From Acanthococcus lagerstroemiae (taxonomy: Eukaryota; Arthropoda; Insecta; Hemiptera; Eriococcidae), in the NCBI GenBank assembly GCA_031841125.1, contig CM063110.1, positions 58,937,946-59,001,945 of the forward strand: a DNA stretch of 64,000 bases, read 5' to 3'. Positions within the stretch are counted from its first letter, which is position 1. Each line of letters starts with the position of its first letter. The position numbers were made by a program, and so were the translations under genes. Shown piece by piece: positions 1 through 11,560 of this stretch. The notes beneath the pieces were generated by a model that was not told the origin of the DNA, searched no databases, and saw nothing but the letters and a program-made list of their open reading frames with translations.

Positions 1-1
1 G

Positions 2-580
2 ATGGAATTTAGTCGAATAAATGATAGGATAGCAGTTTTAATAATGAAAAAGGGAGACAGAAAAACGTTTACCATGATCCAAATCTATGCACCAACGGCT
101 TTATCTAATGAAAAAGACTGTGACGAATTTTATGACAAACTCTCGGAAATATACAACGAATTGAAAAAAATGACAATATATTTATTATGGGCAATTTTAA
201 CAGCCAGGTAGGATAACGCAATGAAGAAGAAAAAGAAAATCTAGGTCCATTCTATTTCGGAAAGAGAAACGATAGGGGTTGGAAACTGGTTCGATTTTGT
301 CAAGAAAATAATTTTAAAAATTCTAAACACTTACTTTAAGAAAAAAAATGCCAAAAAGTGGACGTGGGAGGCGCCAAACCATGAGTTTAGGAGTCAACTA
401 GATTATATGCTCGTACCCAAAGAAACAAAAAATATTAAAATTTTAAGGTCCTCCAGAAATTCCCCTTCAATTCAGATCATAGAGTCATATCTTGTACTCT
501 ACAGTCAGCTGCTCCGAGAAAATATTATGATATACATAAGGAAAAAACTCTCTTTAGGTCGCCCCCACGAACAAAGCACC
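2..580 (+). pseudogene. APE-type endonuclease domain of the RTE LINE
   Basis: Endonuclease of a LINE, which would nick target DNA to prime reverse transcription. The translation reads RINDRIAVLIM and then MIQIYAPTA, the usual strand before the catalytic core. The GDFN motif is reached only after a frameshift near 175-200 and reads MGNFNSQVG, so the catalytic Asp is Asn. Back in the first frame come WFDFVKK, the block KWTWEAPN and QLDYML, which match the conserved second half of RTE endonucleases. In-frame stops lie at 209-211 and 242-244. Family assignment is firm; activity is ruled out. Confidence 0.8.
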
Positions 581-621
581 AAAAAGAGCTAGGAAAAATC
601 CTTAAAAATTTAGATAATGGC

Positions 622-990
622 GTGGAAATAGATCAGCTGAACAAGATCATAATTCATTCCCTGAGACAAGCAAATCACAATACACAGAAGCTCCCGGGAA
701 AAGAAACTCCTTCAACTTTACCGGATAGCATTAAAACCCTCATTCAAAAAAGAGAACTTCTAAAACGTAAAAAACACAAATCACTGAGAACCAAATTAGA
801 ACTAAACATTCTGTGTAAAAATATCAAAAACGATTTGAGAAACTTCAACAAGGAAAAAGATGATAGAATGATTAGAGAAATTTTGGAATCTACTCGGGGT
901 ATAAAACAGATAAATAAAAACCGGTCCCTGGGGGGAAAATACACCACTCATTTGACAAACACAAAAAATCAAAGGCTATACGACAGATAG
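622..990 (+). pseudogene. RTE linker between endonuclease and reverse transcriptase
   Basis: A 122-residue open stretch rich in Lys, Arg and Asn lies between the endonuclease and reverse transcriptase. It contains IKTLIQKRELLKRKK and later RMIREILESTRGIKQINK, the charged helical linker seen in RTE polyproteins. The same kind of linker is recognisable on the minus strand near 10.7-11.1 kb and 38.4-38.8 kb. No catalytic residue is expected here. A frameshift or stop separates it from both neighbours. Confidence 0.7.
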
Positions 991-1010
991 GTAATTAACA
1001 ATCATGCAAC

Positions 1011-1745
1011 TTGTACAGAGAAAAAGACTACAAAGATCCAAAGGATACCGAAAATTATGAACAGAAGGTAAAAAATGAACCAGAAATTATTGAGGGAGAA
1101 GTGGAAAATATTATAAGAAAACTGAAAAACAAAAGAGCTTCTGGTCATGACAAAATACCTAACGAATTTCTCAAGGTAGGAGGAGAAATTGTTCCAAAAA
1201 TTTTAACTAGGATCTTTAACACAATTCTGAAAGAAAAGAAAATTCCAAAAGACTGGAAGCGTTCAGATATCATTCTTATCTTTAAAAAAGGAGAAAGAGA
1301 TAAGATAAATAATTATAGACCGATCAGTCTAAGCTCAAATATTTCGAAGATTTTCGCTAAGGTCGTAGAGGGCAGAATAAAACCTTTTCTAATTCAACCC
1401 AGAGAACAGGCGGGATTTCGGCCGGGTTTCTCTACAACGGATCATCTCCACGCCATTAACCAGTTAATCGAGAAATGTAATGAATATCAGGTTGAACTCC
1501 ATCTGGCCTTCATAGACTTTGCCAAAGCCTTTGACTCACTTAACCATAAATTCTTGCTGTCAGCACTAAAAAAATCAAAGGGTTCCGGAGATTTCAATTA
1601 AAATTATCAAGGAAATGTACGAGAGGTCAGAAAGTAGAATTGTAACAGATGTAGTTGGAAATTATTTTCCGGTCCCCAAAGGAGAGTAAGGCAGGGAGAC
1701 CCTTTATCTCCATTATTATTCAACTGTGGTCTAGAGGAAGCTTTC
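1011..1745 (+). pseudogene. RTE reverse transcriptase, fingers and part of palm
   Basis: Reverse transcriptase of the LINE. Visible motifs in order are KNKRASGHDKIPNEFLK, DWKRSDIILIFKKG, NNYRPISLSSNISKIF, EQAGFRPGFSTTDHL and LHLAFIDFAKAFDSLNHKF, which carries the first catalytic Asp. After a frameshift near 1600 the RQGDPLSPLLFN block follows (about 1690-1725). The sequence then jumps from FRNLDF to a region far downstream in normal RTE proteins. The FADD palm motif is therefore missing, which implies an internal deletion of roughly a hundred codons. This copy cannot encode an active polymerase. Confidence 0.85.
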
Positions 1746-2217
1746 AGAAATTTGGATTTTTGAAACGTTCCTTACCACTTCGATCTAAAAGCGAAATCTT
1801 CAACGCATGTGTCCTCCCAACTCTAACGTATGGTTCCGAAATTTGGACTTTGTCCAAGAAAATGGTACATAAAATTAGAACTACTCAAAATTCGATGGAA
1901 CGATCAATTTTAAATATCAAGAAAAAAGACCGCATCAAAATCTCAACTATCAAATTTAAATTTAAAAATAATAAATGTGCTGTACAGCTGATAAAAAATA
2001 AAAAATGGAGTTGGGTGGTCCTGTAGTTAGACTGCAAGACAACCGTTGGACGTACAAATTGACCTTTTGGTACAATACGGGAACAAGAAGGCAAGGTAAA
2101 CAGAGGATCAAATGGAGGGACGGCTTCGGCAGGCTGCTGGAACATAGTGCCTTTCAAAGGATTGCCCAGGACCGCAAAGAGATGAGCAGGCTGGGGGAGG
2201 CTTTTGCTCGATTCTAG
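1746..2217 (+). pseudogene. RTE C-terminal region
   Basis: After the deletion the translation resumes with SEIFNACVLPTLTYGSEIWT, the block that follows the palm in RTE proteins, then QNSMERSILNIKKKDRIK. A frame change near 2005 leads to DNRWTYKLTFW and RQGKQRIKWRDGF, the decayed form of the terminal R-x-GRP-x-RW-x-DD signature. RIAQDRKEMSRLGEAF ends the protein at 2217. This last block recurs in other RTE copies here (20.8-21.0 kb and 44.1-44.2 kb). Confidence 0.8.
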
Positions 2218-2340
2218 GGCCACGAGTACGCACTCTATTGTAAGTATGTACTTGTTAAAAAATAAAGCTTGATTGATTGATGCATTACCCGACATTAATA
2301 GATATTTCACCTATAAAATAATTTTTTTAAAAAACTATGT

Positions 2341-2710
2341 TTTTCAAAAATTCCACGCATTTTTGTGATTATTGCGATAAATATGTTTTCTAAAGGAAAG
2401 TTGTATAGAATCTCATTCATAGAAAATTTAACGAGGAACAGTTTATGTTATTTGCATTTTGGTCCTAAAGTGAATAGTTATTTAGATAACTACGATTTAG
2501 CGAGTAAGGATCGGTTATGAAAACAAAAATAACAAAATCCACGTTCCTCGAAACTTTCACACATTACTGCGATTATTTCGGTAAATATGCGTTTTAGAGA
2601 AAAGTTGTGTAGGATCTTTTTTATACGAAATTTAACCAGAAATATTTTATGTTACATAAATTTCGGTCCTGAAGTTGATATGTTCCGAGATATTCGCCGT
2701 TTTCTGTAAA
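2341..2710. repeat. Two diverged direct copies of a ~204-bp unit
   Basis: The block starting GATTATTGCGATAAATATG at 2367 recurs in diverged form at 2571, an offset of about 204 bases. Both copies continue with an AAGTTGT element, a run like AAATTTAACnAG, then TTTATGTTA and a GGTCCT word. No coding potential is seen. It directly follows the LINE tail and is followed at 2830 by GGGACACCCTA, a word found at the ends of several insect repeats; that link is weak. Confidence 0.55.
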
Positions 2711-5700
2711 ATCTCAGTATTAAACATAACTTCAAGGTTCAAGCGGCACGGGTTATTGAGCTCAAATTTTTCTAGATCCATTGGAAAACATTTCAGCGCG
2801 ACCTTAATCAACTGGCGAAAACTTGTAAAATAAGGGACACCCTACTATAGATAGAAAGAAACATGGTTTTTGGGAAGAGAATAGGAATGAATAGGAAAAA
2901 GCTGGTGAAAAAAGAAGGAAGTAATAAAACAGACGCTCGGTCCAGGATTCGATCTAACGACCCCATTTGGCGAGGCGAAAGTAACATGCATGTTATATGC
3001 ATAAGCCTCAATTTGTTGGCAAAGGTATTTCGACGGTATCATTGGCGAATAGGTAATACCATATCGACTCAAAATGTCGACGATTGCGGCTGAAAACGGC
3101 GAATACAAAATACCCGGTGAATACGTTCGGCGAATAATGGCGAAAATACGGTAATAATTTTTTCTTTTCCGAATGTACCTAATGGCTGTAGCACCCCACT
3201 TTCGCCCTTTTCTGGTTGTGTGTGTTTCAGAAGCACGAGACTATACAGTAGATTCGCGTTAACGTAACATGGTTGAGTCGGATTTTGTGGAGAGCAAAAC
3301 TATAATCACGAGCAAGGACGATGAACCGAGTTAATTTCGTCCAATAAAAATCGTTTCTCACTCCGAACTAACTGAACGAGAGTACAATCGATTCGCCATT
3401 TTGATTGCTGAATGCTAGTGCAAAAATTTATCGTATCTCACTTCTAGCCTTTTTAACATTTTGATCGTAGTTTGGGATTCTACCTGAAAATGAACATCAC
3501 ATGCCTCATAAAAATAATGCAAATCAACTGTCTCAAAAATTTCTAAATTGATTTCCTAATTTCAAAAATAAATGAAAATTTATTCGGTGAATTAACTGGC
3601 AACACTGTTTGTATTTTATTTTACCGATCTCGCAAATTTAAAAAATGTCAGCGTCGCCAACTTTCGGAAACTGGAAATTGGAAAAAGAATGAACAGTTCG
3701 AAAGATGGAGTTATTTCCAAATCTGGTCATTTTTTTGACTAGTTTGGTCACTTGCACTGGTTCTCGAAGTTTTCATTATAAGCACACACAGGACGGATTT
3801 GTCTAATATGGCAACTTTCGATCCTAATATGGTTTTTATCGGTGTTGCAGAATACACTTTACAGCGTGAAACGTCGTGTAAGTTCGTTATTAATTTGGCA
3901 CGCTAAATAAATACAAAGTACGATCTAAATACAGAGAAACACTTTTAATTTATTACTCTTAGTCATGAAATAATCTACATTACCTATGTATAAATAAATA
4001 TTGTTAGATAACCACTAAACATACACTATGTCGAAAAACAACTAAAATTCAGATCGATATCTTTGGAAAGATTATGATCTCGCTTAATTAATTAATAATT
4101 ACCAAGAACATTTCATTTCTCGTTGCCAGTCATAAGGCAGGTGACCTTTCTGTTCAACCCCCCCCCCGTCCTGTCCATTGAATGTATTTGCAAATAGTTG
4201 TGTTTCTGGACTGGGGTTCGGACTCAGTTTCCTTGGCCCCGGAATTTGAGGCTCATTAGTATGTTAATTGTTATGGACTAGGTGGTCCCTGTTTTTCAAC
4301 TTTGAATTTCAACTGACTCACCCCTGAGATCGGTGCCTCATATTGAAAAAAAATCTGCCAAATTTAAGCGAAAGCGGCGAAGAATAACTTATTCCTTAAG
4401 GAGGGTGAAGTTATTATCTCACTATACTAAAAACCTATCCTCCTTCGTCTCCGGAGAAAAAAATCTCAGTCGGGTTGCCTACCTGAAAATCGGAAAAACT
4501 GGAGGGATAAATTAGCTACTTTTGAGAACACAACTGTTCTGATATAGGAGTGAGACGACACTATTTTATTTAGTTTAATTTTCGCCGGACAGTGAGGCGC
4601 GGCTGAGAACGAAATACGGACATTAATTTGGATACGTTTATACTGTACTTAGCCCGATAAGCTGCTAACTCTCCCTGTTTACCCATCTCCGGACACAGGC
4701 CTCCACCGCCCGCCTCCTACTTAGTCTGGACTCCGCGGCTTTAGACCAGAGGGATGCGAAGTTCTTACACATTAGATCCATTCATCTGACAGGGGACGCC
4801 CCTTCTTTTCAAAAGTTCAGTTCAGTAGCTTCTTTATCCAGATATCATAACCCCTTACCAGAGGTGCACCGCATACCCGACTTGACTTGGACCACAGAAA
4901 GCTCAATTTTTTTTTGCTCCTGGTCTCTTCCTGGTTTCAACTAAACTACGATGGTTGTCCCAGAAGTAAGGCTCCCCCATCTTCGTATTTCCGTTGCATA
5001 AACATACCTGAAATGTCAACTTTTTTGAAGAATGACCCACCAGTTGTTTTGAAACTCGAAACTGTAATTCTCTCTCTATTGGAGGTTGAATCGCTCGCTC
5101 ACTGCATTCGGTCGAGGGTTGGGTTGCAAAGCCCCCGGCATTTGAGCTTCAGTCCAGAGGGGGTATATGAACATAAAAGAATATTCTTTTTTAAACTGGG
5201 GTTTCCAGGGTGGAGCTTTTCTTCTTCTCCTCTTTTAGGCTTCACGGATGTTGATTTTCAATTATTTGAATTTTGTTACAATTTCCACATTATTTAAGCC
5301 TGACTAAGGGTTTCTTGAGACGTTGTTCGTTTCCCCGGGTTATTATTTTCCCCGCGTAATATTTTTTCATGAGGTAGTTCCCTTCTCTCGCCCTTTTATA
5401 AACTTGCGAACAGAACGAGTCGGTGTTAGATGTGAACCGAAGAAAAGTTTAATTAATGTACAATCTGAAATAGTTTCCTAATTGCAATCGTTCTAAATGA
5501 ACTAGTGGAAACATTATTTGAGAGAGTGCGCGAAAATTCAAATTAAAGTCGATAGTAGATATTGTTTACCTACTCTCCCCTTTCGTGTAATTCACCTTGG
5601 AGCACGTTCTTTTCATTTCCTAGATGCCAGTATGCATGTTTTTTCTTCCTTAAGAAAAACAAAAAACTTTTCAAAACTTTTCGAAAATCGAAACACGCCG

Positions 5701-6447
5701 AACCAGAAGTCGTGCAGTTTTTTTTTGCATGTACCTGAGCATAAACCGCATGTAGGGGCTACGTTCGAACTTCTGATTATTTTATTATTGTGAGACACGA
5801 CAACTTCGAATGTTGGTATTATATCGGAATACGGAGGTACGCTACTCGCAGTAAAAAATGTAAATTTTAAAACATAATGCGGCCTTTAAATCTGAATGTG
5901 AGTTCGAAGTTCAAACCGATACAGCGGCGGTCTGTTAAATACGATGGACAGTCACGACAATTTCCTCAGCCGAGTGCGAAATGACGAAAGAATGGCGAAC
6001 CTCTAAGAATTCCATCAGCATATCTGCGATGTGCTTCCGTGGCTTCTTATCTTTTACTTTTTCCGTTCCTCTATATTCGAGTTTGCCTCTTGTGCAGGTT
6101 TACGGCAGACACGAATTCCACTTGGGGGAATTTGTTAAATAAGGAAAGAGAAAAAAAAGCCAGTCAAAAGGAATAGCAGGAAACGCGAGGAAGAAAATAA
6201 GGTAAAATTCTATCCTAACACGATATATTAACTGCTATTCCATTTACCCACATTTATAACTTCGAAGTCTATTTATGCTAATAATATGCAGAACCTCAGA
6301 TTTGCCATCAAAATTGTAAGCAGAATTTTTCGGCAAGGTTTTTGAATAAGTAAGAAAAAAAAAGTATTTTTTAATTTTTCAAAAAATTCATTATGTATTA
6401 GGCAACTCAGTGACAGAACAGCAGTAGCGGAGCTGGAGCTCGAAGTG
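2711..6447. other. Stretch without a recognisable gene
   Basis: Open stretches here are short and match no family I know. Between 3029 and 3150 the word GGCGAATA recurs several times. An isolated T-arm-like word on the minus strand near 2940-2965 lacks a matching A box. Poly-C (about 4160-4167) and short T-runs occur. No repeat boundary, splice-like open frame or RNA gene could be supported. Confidence 0.5.
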
Positions 6448-6825
6448 GTTAACAAAATCACATTGATTCAGGTCCATGGCCCAACATTAGGTACAAACGT
6501 GGAAGAAATCGAAAAGTTTTATGACGATCTAAATAATAATATACTTCACGATATTTCTAACGAAAAGAAAAACGAAGTAATGATTATGGGGGATTTTAAT
6601 AGTCAGATGGGTGCAAAGGAGTTTTGAGAAAAACAAATAACAGGCCCCTATCAATACAGCAAACGAAATGAAAACGGAAACTATCTGATAGATTTTTGCA
6701 TTGAAAATCATTTGAAGATCGTAAACAACTAGTTCAAAAAGAAGCATAGGAGGATATGGACCTGGATATCTCCAAATTTAGAGACAAAAAACCAAATCGA
6801 TTATATTTTACTAAAAGTCATCAAA
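6448..6825 (+). pseudogene. RTE endonuclease fragment
   Basis: A single frame with two stops (6625-6627 and about 6730) reads VNKITLIQVHGPTLGTN, then VMIMGDFNSQMG with the catalytic GDFN intact. YSKRNENGNYLIDFC, RRIWTWISPN and KNQIDYILLK follow. This is the RTE endonuclease from just before its core to the NQIDYI motif, cut at both ends. It resembles the endonuclease at 2-580 but belongs to a separate, more conserved copy. It is followed within 40 bases by a GAT microsatellite and an A-run where a Helitron fragment on the other strand begins. Confidence 0.8.
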
Positions 6826-6883
6826 AAATTCCAGTGTGACTCGGATTACAGGATATTGATGATGATGATGAGAATAAATAATA

Positions 6884-6903
6884 AAAAAAAAAAAAAAAAA
6901 AAA
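6884..6903. repeat. Poly(A) tract with adjacent GAT repeat
   Basis: About twenty A residues follow a GATGATGATGATGAG run at 6858-6872. It marks the junction between the RTE endonuclease fragment and the Helitron fragment. Confidence 0.6.
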
Positions 6904-6904
6904 G

Positions 6905-7605
6905 TAGAAAAAGAAACTCCATGACTGAAGATATACTCGAGTAGAATCCCAACCTTCTCTAGCGTCTGTTCCTGGACCTTGTTGGTCGTGATACAAAAGG
7001 CTAACTTTATTAGAAATTGTTTCCTTTTTAATGAAACAGACAAGGTGGAATCCGCTGGCGACAGGTCCACTCGGGAGTAATATCCTTCGACCGCACTCCA
7101 CCCCAGTTATTATTTCCGGATCCAGTGCATTCGTGTACATGTTTCTCACAATTAGTCGTGTCCCATCTGGCAGTCCAAGTGCCACATTCATATTACGTAG
7201 CAACATAACAATCGCACCAACTTTTAAGTGTAATTTATTTGGTGGTAAAACTGTCAACTCCAGACTATCCAGAAATTCAACGGGGAATTGCAGGATTTCA
7301 CTGTCATTTTCACTGATCAGTCTATTCACGCTTGTGCAGATTTTGGCTTCTCCATTAATTAAGTCCAAAATCTTGTCATTGATCTTCTGACAATGATCAT
7401 TCTTTGGTGCCAGAATTGCAACAATAGAAAATTTCAGGACATCCTCTGGAGTGTCAAACTTTTCACCATAGACATCTCTTACAATATCCTGAGAAATTAT
7501 GCTTGCAGGTAATTCTATAATGCCCCCATTTTCAGAGCCAGAATGAGGGAAAATACCATTACCAATCTGCAGCAAGAATTCTGAGAACTCTTTTTCTCCT
7601 GCTTC
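6905..7605 (-). pseudogene. Helitron PIF1-like helicase, C-terminal part
   Basis: Rolling-circle transposons of the Helitron type encode a PIF1-like helicase; this is its C-terminal third. The minus-strand frame reads EFSEFLLQIGNG, then AILAPKNDHCQKINDKI, LPPNKLHLKVGAIVMLLRN and LGLPDGTRLIV, matching the conserved LP-KL-LK-GA-VMLLRN block. A frameshift near 7070 moves the end into another frame reading KRKQFLIKLAFC, TNKVQEQTLEKVG and IFSHG, the decayed form of the NKSQGQT motif. It is cut at an A/T run at 6884-6903. The other end coincides with the start of the tandem repeat at 7609. No CTRR terminus or end hairpin is visible. Confidence 0.85.
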
Positions 7606-7608
7606 CAG

Positions 7609-8060
7609 AGTGGAAGAAATGCGTGTGAGTAGTGAGGTTGAGTTGGTTGTTACCTCATAACTCCCCTCAGACTGAACGGATTTGAGTGATCAAAAAAGCA
7701 ATGAAAGAGGTTGCTTCACTGAGTGTTCTTAGATTAAGATAAACTTTGTAGGTCAGGTAGTTCGTGAGTAATGGACAAATGAGTGGAAGAAATGTGTAGG
7801 AGTAGTGAGTTTGAGTTGATTGTTACCTCATAACTCTCCTCAGATTGAACGGATTTGAGTGATCAAAAAAGATGCATAAGAGTGCCACCGTGTTTAAGAT
7901 TAACCAATTGTCGTGAGTAAGGGACATATGAGTGTGAAATTGTGTAGAGTAGTGAGTTTGAGTATTTTACACTTATAAATCCTCAGATTGAACGATTGAG
8001 TGATCAAAAAAATGCATAAGAGCTTGATCACGATGTTTTAAGACCTTAACAGCATTGTGC
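7609..8060. repeat. Three tandem units of 173, ~149 and ~130 bp
   Basis: Units begin near 7609, 7782 and 7931. Each carries GTGGAAGAAATG or a variant, then GAGTAGTGAGnTTGAGT, CTCAGAnTGAACG and GAGTGATCAAAAAA. The later units are shorter through small deletions. The array begins exactly where the Helitron helicase fragment stops, so it may be a Helitron-associated minisatellite; that link is inference. No open frame. Confidence 0.7.
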
Positions 8061-8725
8061 GATGAAGGCCGAGAATAGTCGTTGATTTCATAGAATAGTT
8101 TTAACTTTTTCAATACGTATTAGAAGTCACGTTTTCTATAACTTGAGTGGTCAAGTTAATGTGATAATATTTATGAATATTACATATTAAATAAAACTTT
8201 CATTAAGATAATAAGTGAACAAATGTCATTACAAACGCCTGACTACCGAATAATTTCTTAAAAACTAGATTTGAACTTTTTTTTGCTATAGTGAACTTCT
8301 CTATCAATTTATTATGATTTCTAAAGGAGGTTTTTTATAGAGTTATTATTATTTACTCCCCACTTTAAAATATTTGATTTAGGAACAATTTTTTGTATGC
8401 TCTATACATACCCAACTTTTACCTGAAATATTTTTCTCTAAACTGTAATCGTGAAGAGATAATCGCAAAAAAACTGATTTGTGTATGCAACCTTCATTAA
8501 ACGTTGTTGGCACCCATTTCTACAGTGGCTAGAACTCTAAATCAGCTTTATATGGATCTAAAAACAACCCTACAAAGTGGCTTGCTTTAATCACAAAATG
8601 CAAGCCTTTTTCAAATAAAACCCTCACTAGAAGGAATTGGGTAGGTCGGCAAAGATTCCAGTATGTTCAACAGATAATCAAAGATGCCAAAAATGTAAGT
8701 GTTACTACGAAAGACTGATGACCTT
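8061..8725. other. Stretch without a recognisable gene
   Basis: AT-rich sequence with short open stretches only. Nothing supported. Confidence 0.5.
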
Positions 8726-8754
8726 ATCATCATCATCATCATCATCATCATCAT
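8726..8754. repeat. (ATC)n microsatellite
   Basis: About ten consecutive ATC units. Such runs also form LINE tails in this window (20.999-21.012 kb), but no LINE protein is seen next to this one. Confidence 0.85.
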
Positions 8755-8789
8755 GTTATTAATGCTAAAAAATGGTAAAACCCAAACGT

Positions 8790-9160
8790 TTGGTACAAAC
8801 ACGATTTTCGCTCAAGTATACTCAGTAGAACACAAGCGTATCATAGCCTCATTAAAAAATTTCCATGAAAATTTTTATTAACAACACGGCGTATCGGAGG
8901 GGAGGGGGATTAATCCACTGAAGATTGCAGCCACGCAGCAAAGATCAAGATCAATGAGCGTTAGGCTAAAAGGAAAAATATATAATTTCCATGGAAATGT
9001 GGACCACTGAACTGAATTGTGTCCATGAATAGCTAAACCATACTGATTGGCTTCACGCAATACGTACCACTGAACTGTGAACTGAACTGGAATCAAGTTC
9101 ATTGTCGGTCGGAAATAGGATGAGAGCCAGCCAATAGACATATCCATGTCAGAAAAAGAA
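8790..9160 (+). repeat. Dispersed repeat 'KIKIN' family, copy A
   Basis: Contains GGTACAAACACGATTTTCGC, CAAAGATCAAGATCAATGAG, the palindrome TTTCCATGGAAA, then GTGGACCACTGAACTGAA and a GGAATCAAG-GTCGGTCGGAA tail. The same words recur in the same order at 62.77-63.96 kb and in reverse orientation at 55.2-55.6 kb. CAAAGATCAAGATCAATGAG translates as the AKIKINE segment of an RTE protein (see 62.7 kb), so the family probably descends from an RTE 3' region. Confidence 0.7.
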
Positions 9161-10736
9161 AGATATAAGAAGGCGAGAGTATGGGCACCCCGTGGAAAAA
9201 TGGAGCACACCTACACTAGAGGCAGGAGGCCAGAAGAACCAAGAAACCAAGATAAATGGCCAAATGAAATTTCTGGGTCATATCCGTTATGCTTGGGGCT
9301 GGTTTTTGTCAAAAATCGAGAGGAAAGTCAAAACTAAGATCCGTAGATAGAGTTTGTGCTTCCTGAATAATCTAAAAATATGGTCTCAGTGCGGATACTG
9401 GCAAATCACTCCTCATATCCATATTCGGGCTGGTCGAGGTGGTGGCGCGCTGTCATTGCCACCTTGTAGTAGTGATCGTCTGGGAATATCCCATTAACAT
9501 ATGTACTTCATTTTCAGAAAATATCTAAAAAATGAAAGAGTTTTTCCAAAAAAAAATGAAGAAAACCAAATTGATAGAGGTTGAAATTTCCTTTCAGAAG
9601 AGTCCATTTTCATTTCAATCAGAGCAATTTTCTAAAATGATCACTTTTATAGCAGTTCATCTTTTTCACACTATTAAAATTGTAGAGCGCGGCTCTTTCG
9701 CGCTCTCAGTCTGAATTGTGATTTCTGACCTTTTTATTCAGGTGAAGGAGTCCAGAAGAACTCGCGCAGTGAGTTTAACTTTGGAGACATCCATCAATTT
9801 TCACCAGAATGCCGACTCACAGTTTGAGAAGAATTAGCGACCACTGACCGTCCCTTTGTAAGTCTTTTTCGTTTAAACTTGATGTGACAGAGAAAAATCT
9901 CATTTATTGATTTTTTTGGCATACGTGAATAAGTTCTCTATGTTCTGACCTATGCCAGTAATACTTCCTTATATTTTACGTATTTGACTGCTGAGTTTCA
10001 CTTTCTCTTCTCAACACCGTGCACTCGATCACCGGATACGTGTACAATTTATGCTTTCATTTTCCTGGGCTCGTATCAAATTATAACATTAGTATCTAAT
10101 AGCGTATAACCCCCCCCCCCCTGTAAGCTAGTTTCCCGAATTCGAAGACATGTCCGGATATTTTTTTTTTTTTAACGGATATTTTGTTTTTCGAGTTACG
10201 TTGAAAAATTGAACAGGATGTGCATGTTCTACACCGTCGACGGTGGTACGAATTACATTATATTTTTGTCGTCTGTCACGGCAGGTAAAAATGTTTCCTG
10301 AATGTGTCGTTTATAATTTTTTTTTGGTGTCATTATTGCTTGTCTTGCTGTATCACGACTGCCAGCCTGCCGCCACCACGTCCTGTTCACTGTGAAAGAC
10401 AATTTGAAAATCGAGTCACGCGTATGTCGTCTTACGTTAGCGGGCGCGATCCTCCCCGCCGCTTAGAATAAATTTTGGTGCTACGCCGTTTCCGAATTCG
10501 TTTTTGGGAGTAAACAAAACGGAAATCGTGATTTTCATTTCGCTACGTGATCGAATTAACGAGCTGTGGAATGAAAATTTGATTTTAAACGGTTTGAAAT
10601 TGACGTTCCCGATCGGGCCTGTTTTCTGCTTCATGGAAAGTCGAAACGGTCTTGCTGCATACGTGGTATTATGCGAAAGTTGTCTTACTCGGTATCTGAG
10701 GGTAGGCACGTCTGAACATCGAATTCTTGCGTTCTG
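9161..10736. other. Stretch without a recognisable gene
   Basis: Several open stretches up to about 100 codons (e.g. 10437-10736) match nothing I recognise. A perfect 8-bp stem with a 7-base loop lies at 9684-9706 and poly-C at about 10110-10122. Otherwise unremarkable. Confidence 0.45.
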
Positions 10737-11090
10737 ATAGAAATCCGTCGCTACCTGGACAATCTTATCCCTATCAAATTCCAATTTTCCCGATTTATTT
10801 CTAAGTTTTGGAGTCAGACTGATATCCTGGAAGATTTTTTTTTCACTGCTCCTGTATTTTTAATTAGTTCGTACATACTTTCCGTATCGTACTTCCGGAT
10901 GTTCTCTCGAATTTTCTTTTTTACTGTTTTTCTAAGTTCAGTTAATTCGATTTCTTCTAGCCTTGGTTTGTTCTTAGCTGTCGCCATAAAAATTTCTTTT
11001 CTCGCAAAGTTTTTCAAATCTTTCGAAATGTTATCTTTTGTTCCTATCATTGACTCCTAGATTGAACAGTATTTTTTCAAGTTTTTCGTT
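10737..11090 (-). pseudogene. RTE linker fragment
   Basis: The minus strand reads RLEEIELTELRKTVKKKIRE, then YDTESMYELIKNTGAVKK. After a frameshift in an A-run (about 10841-10849) it continues EKKIFQDISLTPKLRN and FDRDKIVQVATDFYQ. The same order (GSVKKAKREIFQDQI, then YDRNKIVHVATDF) occurs at 38.5-38.8 kb. It is the linker and start of the reverse transcriptase of an RTE element, truncated after DFYQ at 10737. The adjoining open stretch down to 10437 does not look like RTE. Confidence 0.75.
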
Positions 11091-11202
11091 TTCATCCCAT
11101 CCTGCTCACTGAAAAAACCTCCATTCACATAATATGCCAGTGCCCAGCAGTAGTCGGGACAAGATGCGAAGCACTGGAACGAGAGTATCCAGCAAAGACA
11201 AA

Positions 11203-11560
11203 ACTTGTTTTTTTTTTAATTAAAAAAAACCAAAAAAACACGAAAAGACTAAAAACAAACAAACGTTTTTAGAAAATGAAAAATTTAAATGAACAGTTTC
11301 AAAATTTGCCGGCTGCCAAATTATTGGGGTGTCCCCCTCCTTCCCATAGTTTCATTCTTGCAAATGCAGACTGAAACCTTATCTCCCAAGCATTCACATT
11401 TGCGCACATGAGCATACCCTAGTCTGGGAAATTATTGAGGTGTTTCACCCCTCCCCCTCAATATTTTCATTCCTGAAAATGCAGATTGAAACCTTATCTC
11501 TCAAGCACTCACATTTTCGCACATGAGCATACCCTAGTCTGGGAGGGTAAGCTGGAAGGA
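11203..11560 (-). repeat. Partial family D MITE followed by a ~115-bp tandem duplication
   Basis: 11265-11335 repeats the family D half containing GAACAGTTTCAAAATTTGCC and CCAAATTATTGGGG. Then a unit with AAATGCAGAnTGAAACCTTA and GAGCATACCCTAGTCTGGGA occurs twice (about 11320-11428 and 11430-11546). The same block is present once in the other orientation at 51,130-51,330. Confidence 0.65.

Larger units (their letters stand above)
2..2283 (+). mobile_element. RTE-type LINE (non-LTR retrotransposon), decayed, 5' end outside window
   Basis: On one strand and in order the sequence shows an APE-like endonuclease, a lysine-rich linker, a reverse transcriptase and the C-terminal tail typical of RTE/endonuclease-reverse transcriptase elements. 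An AATAAA lies at 2261-2266 and the element ends in a short TTGA tandem tail (about 2269-2281). Short tandem tails, rather than poly(A), are known for RTE elements. The reading frame is interrupted many times, so it is dead. The 5' part is outside the window, so target-site duplications cannot be checked. Confidence 0.85.

Noticed and set aside
2826..2840. GGGACACCCTA as a transposon terminus
   Set aside because: A similar word occurs near 26,898, but no partner end or element body could be defined for either.
2935..3010. tRNA gene or SINE head on the minus strand
   Set aside because: Only a T-arm-like GATCGAATCCTGG is present; no A box at the right distance.
4887..5297. Secreted protein of 136 codons with a hydrophobic start
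   Set aside because: No family motif, irregular composition and no supporting splice or promoter signal; chance open frame more likely.
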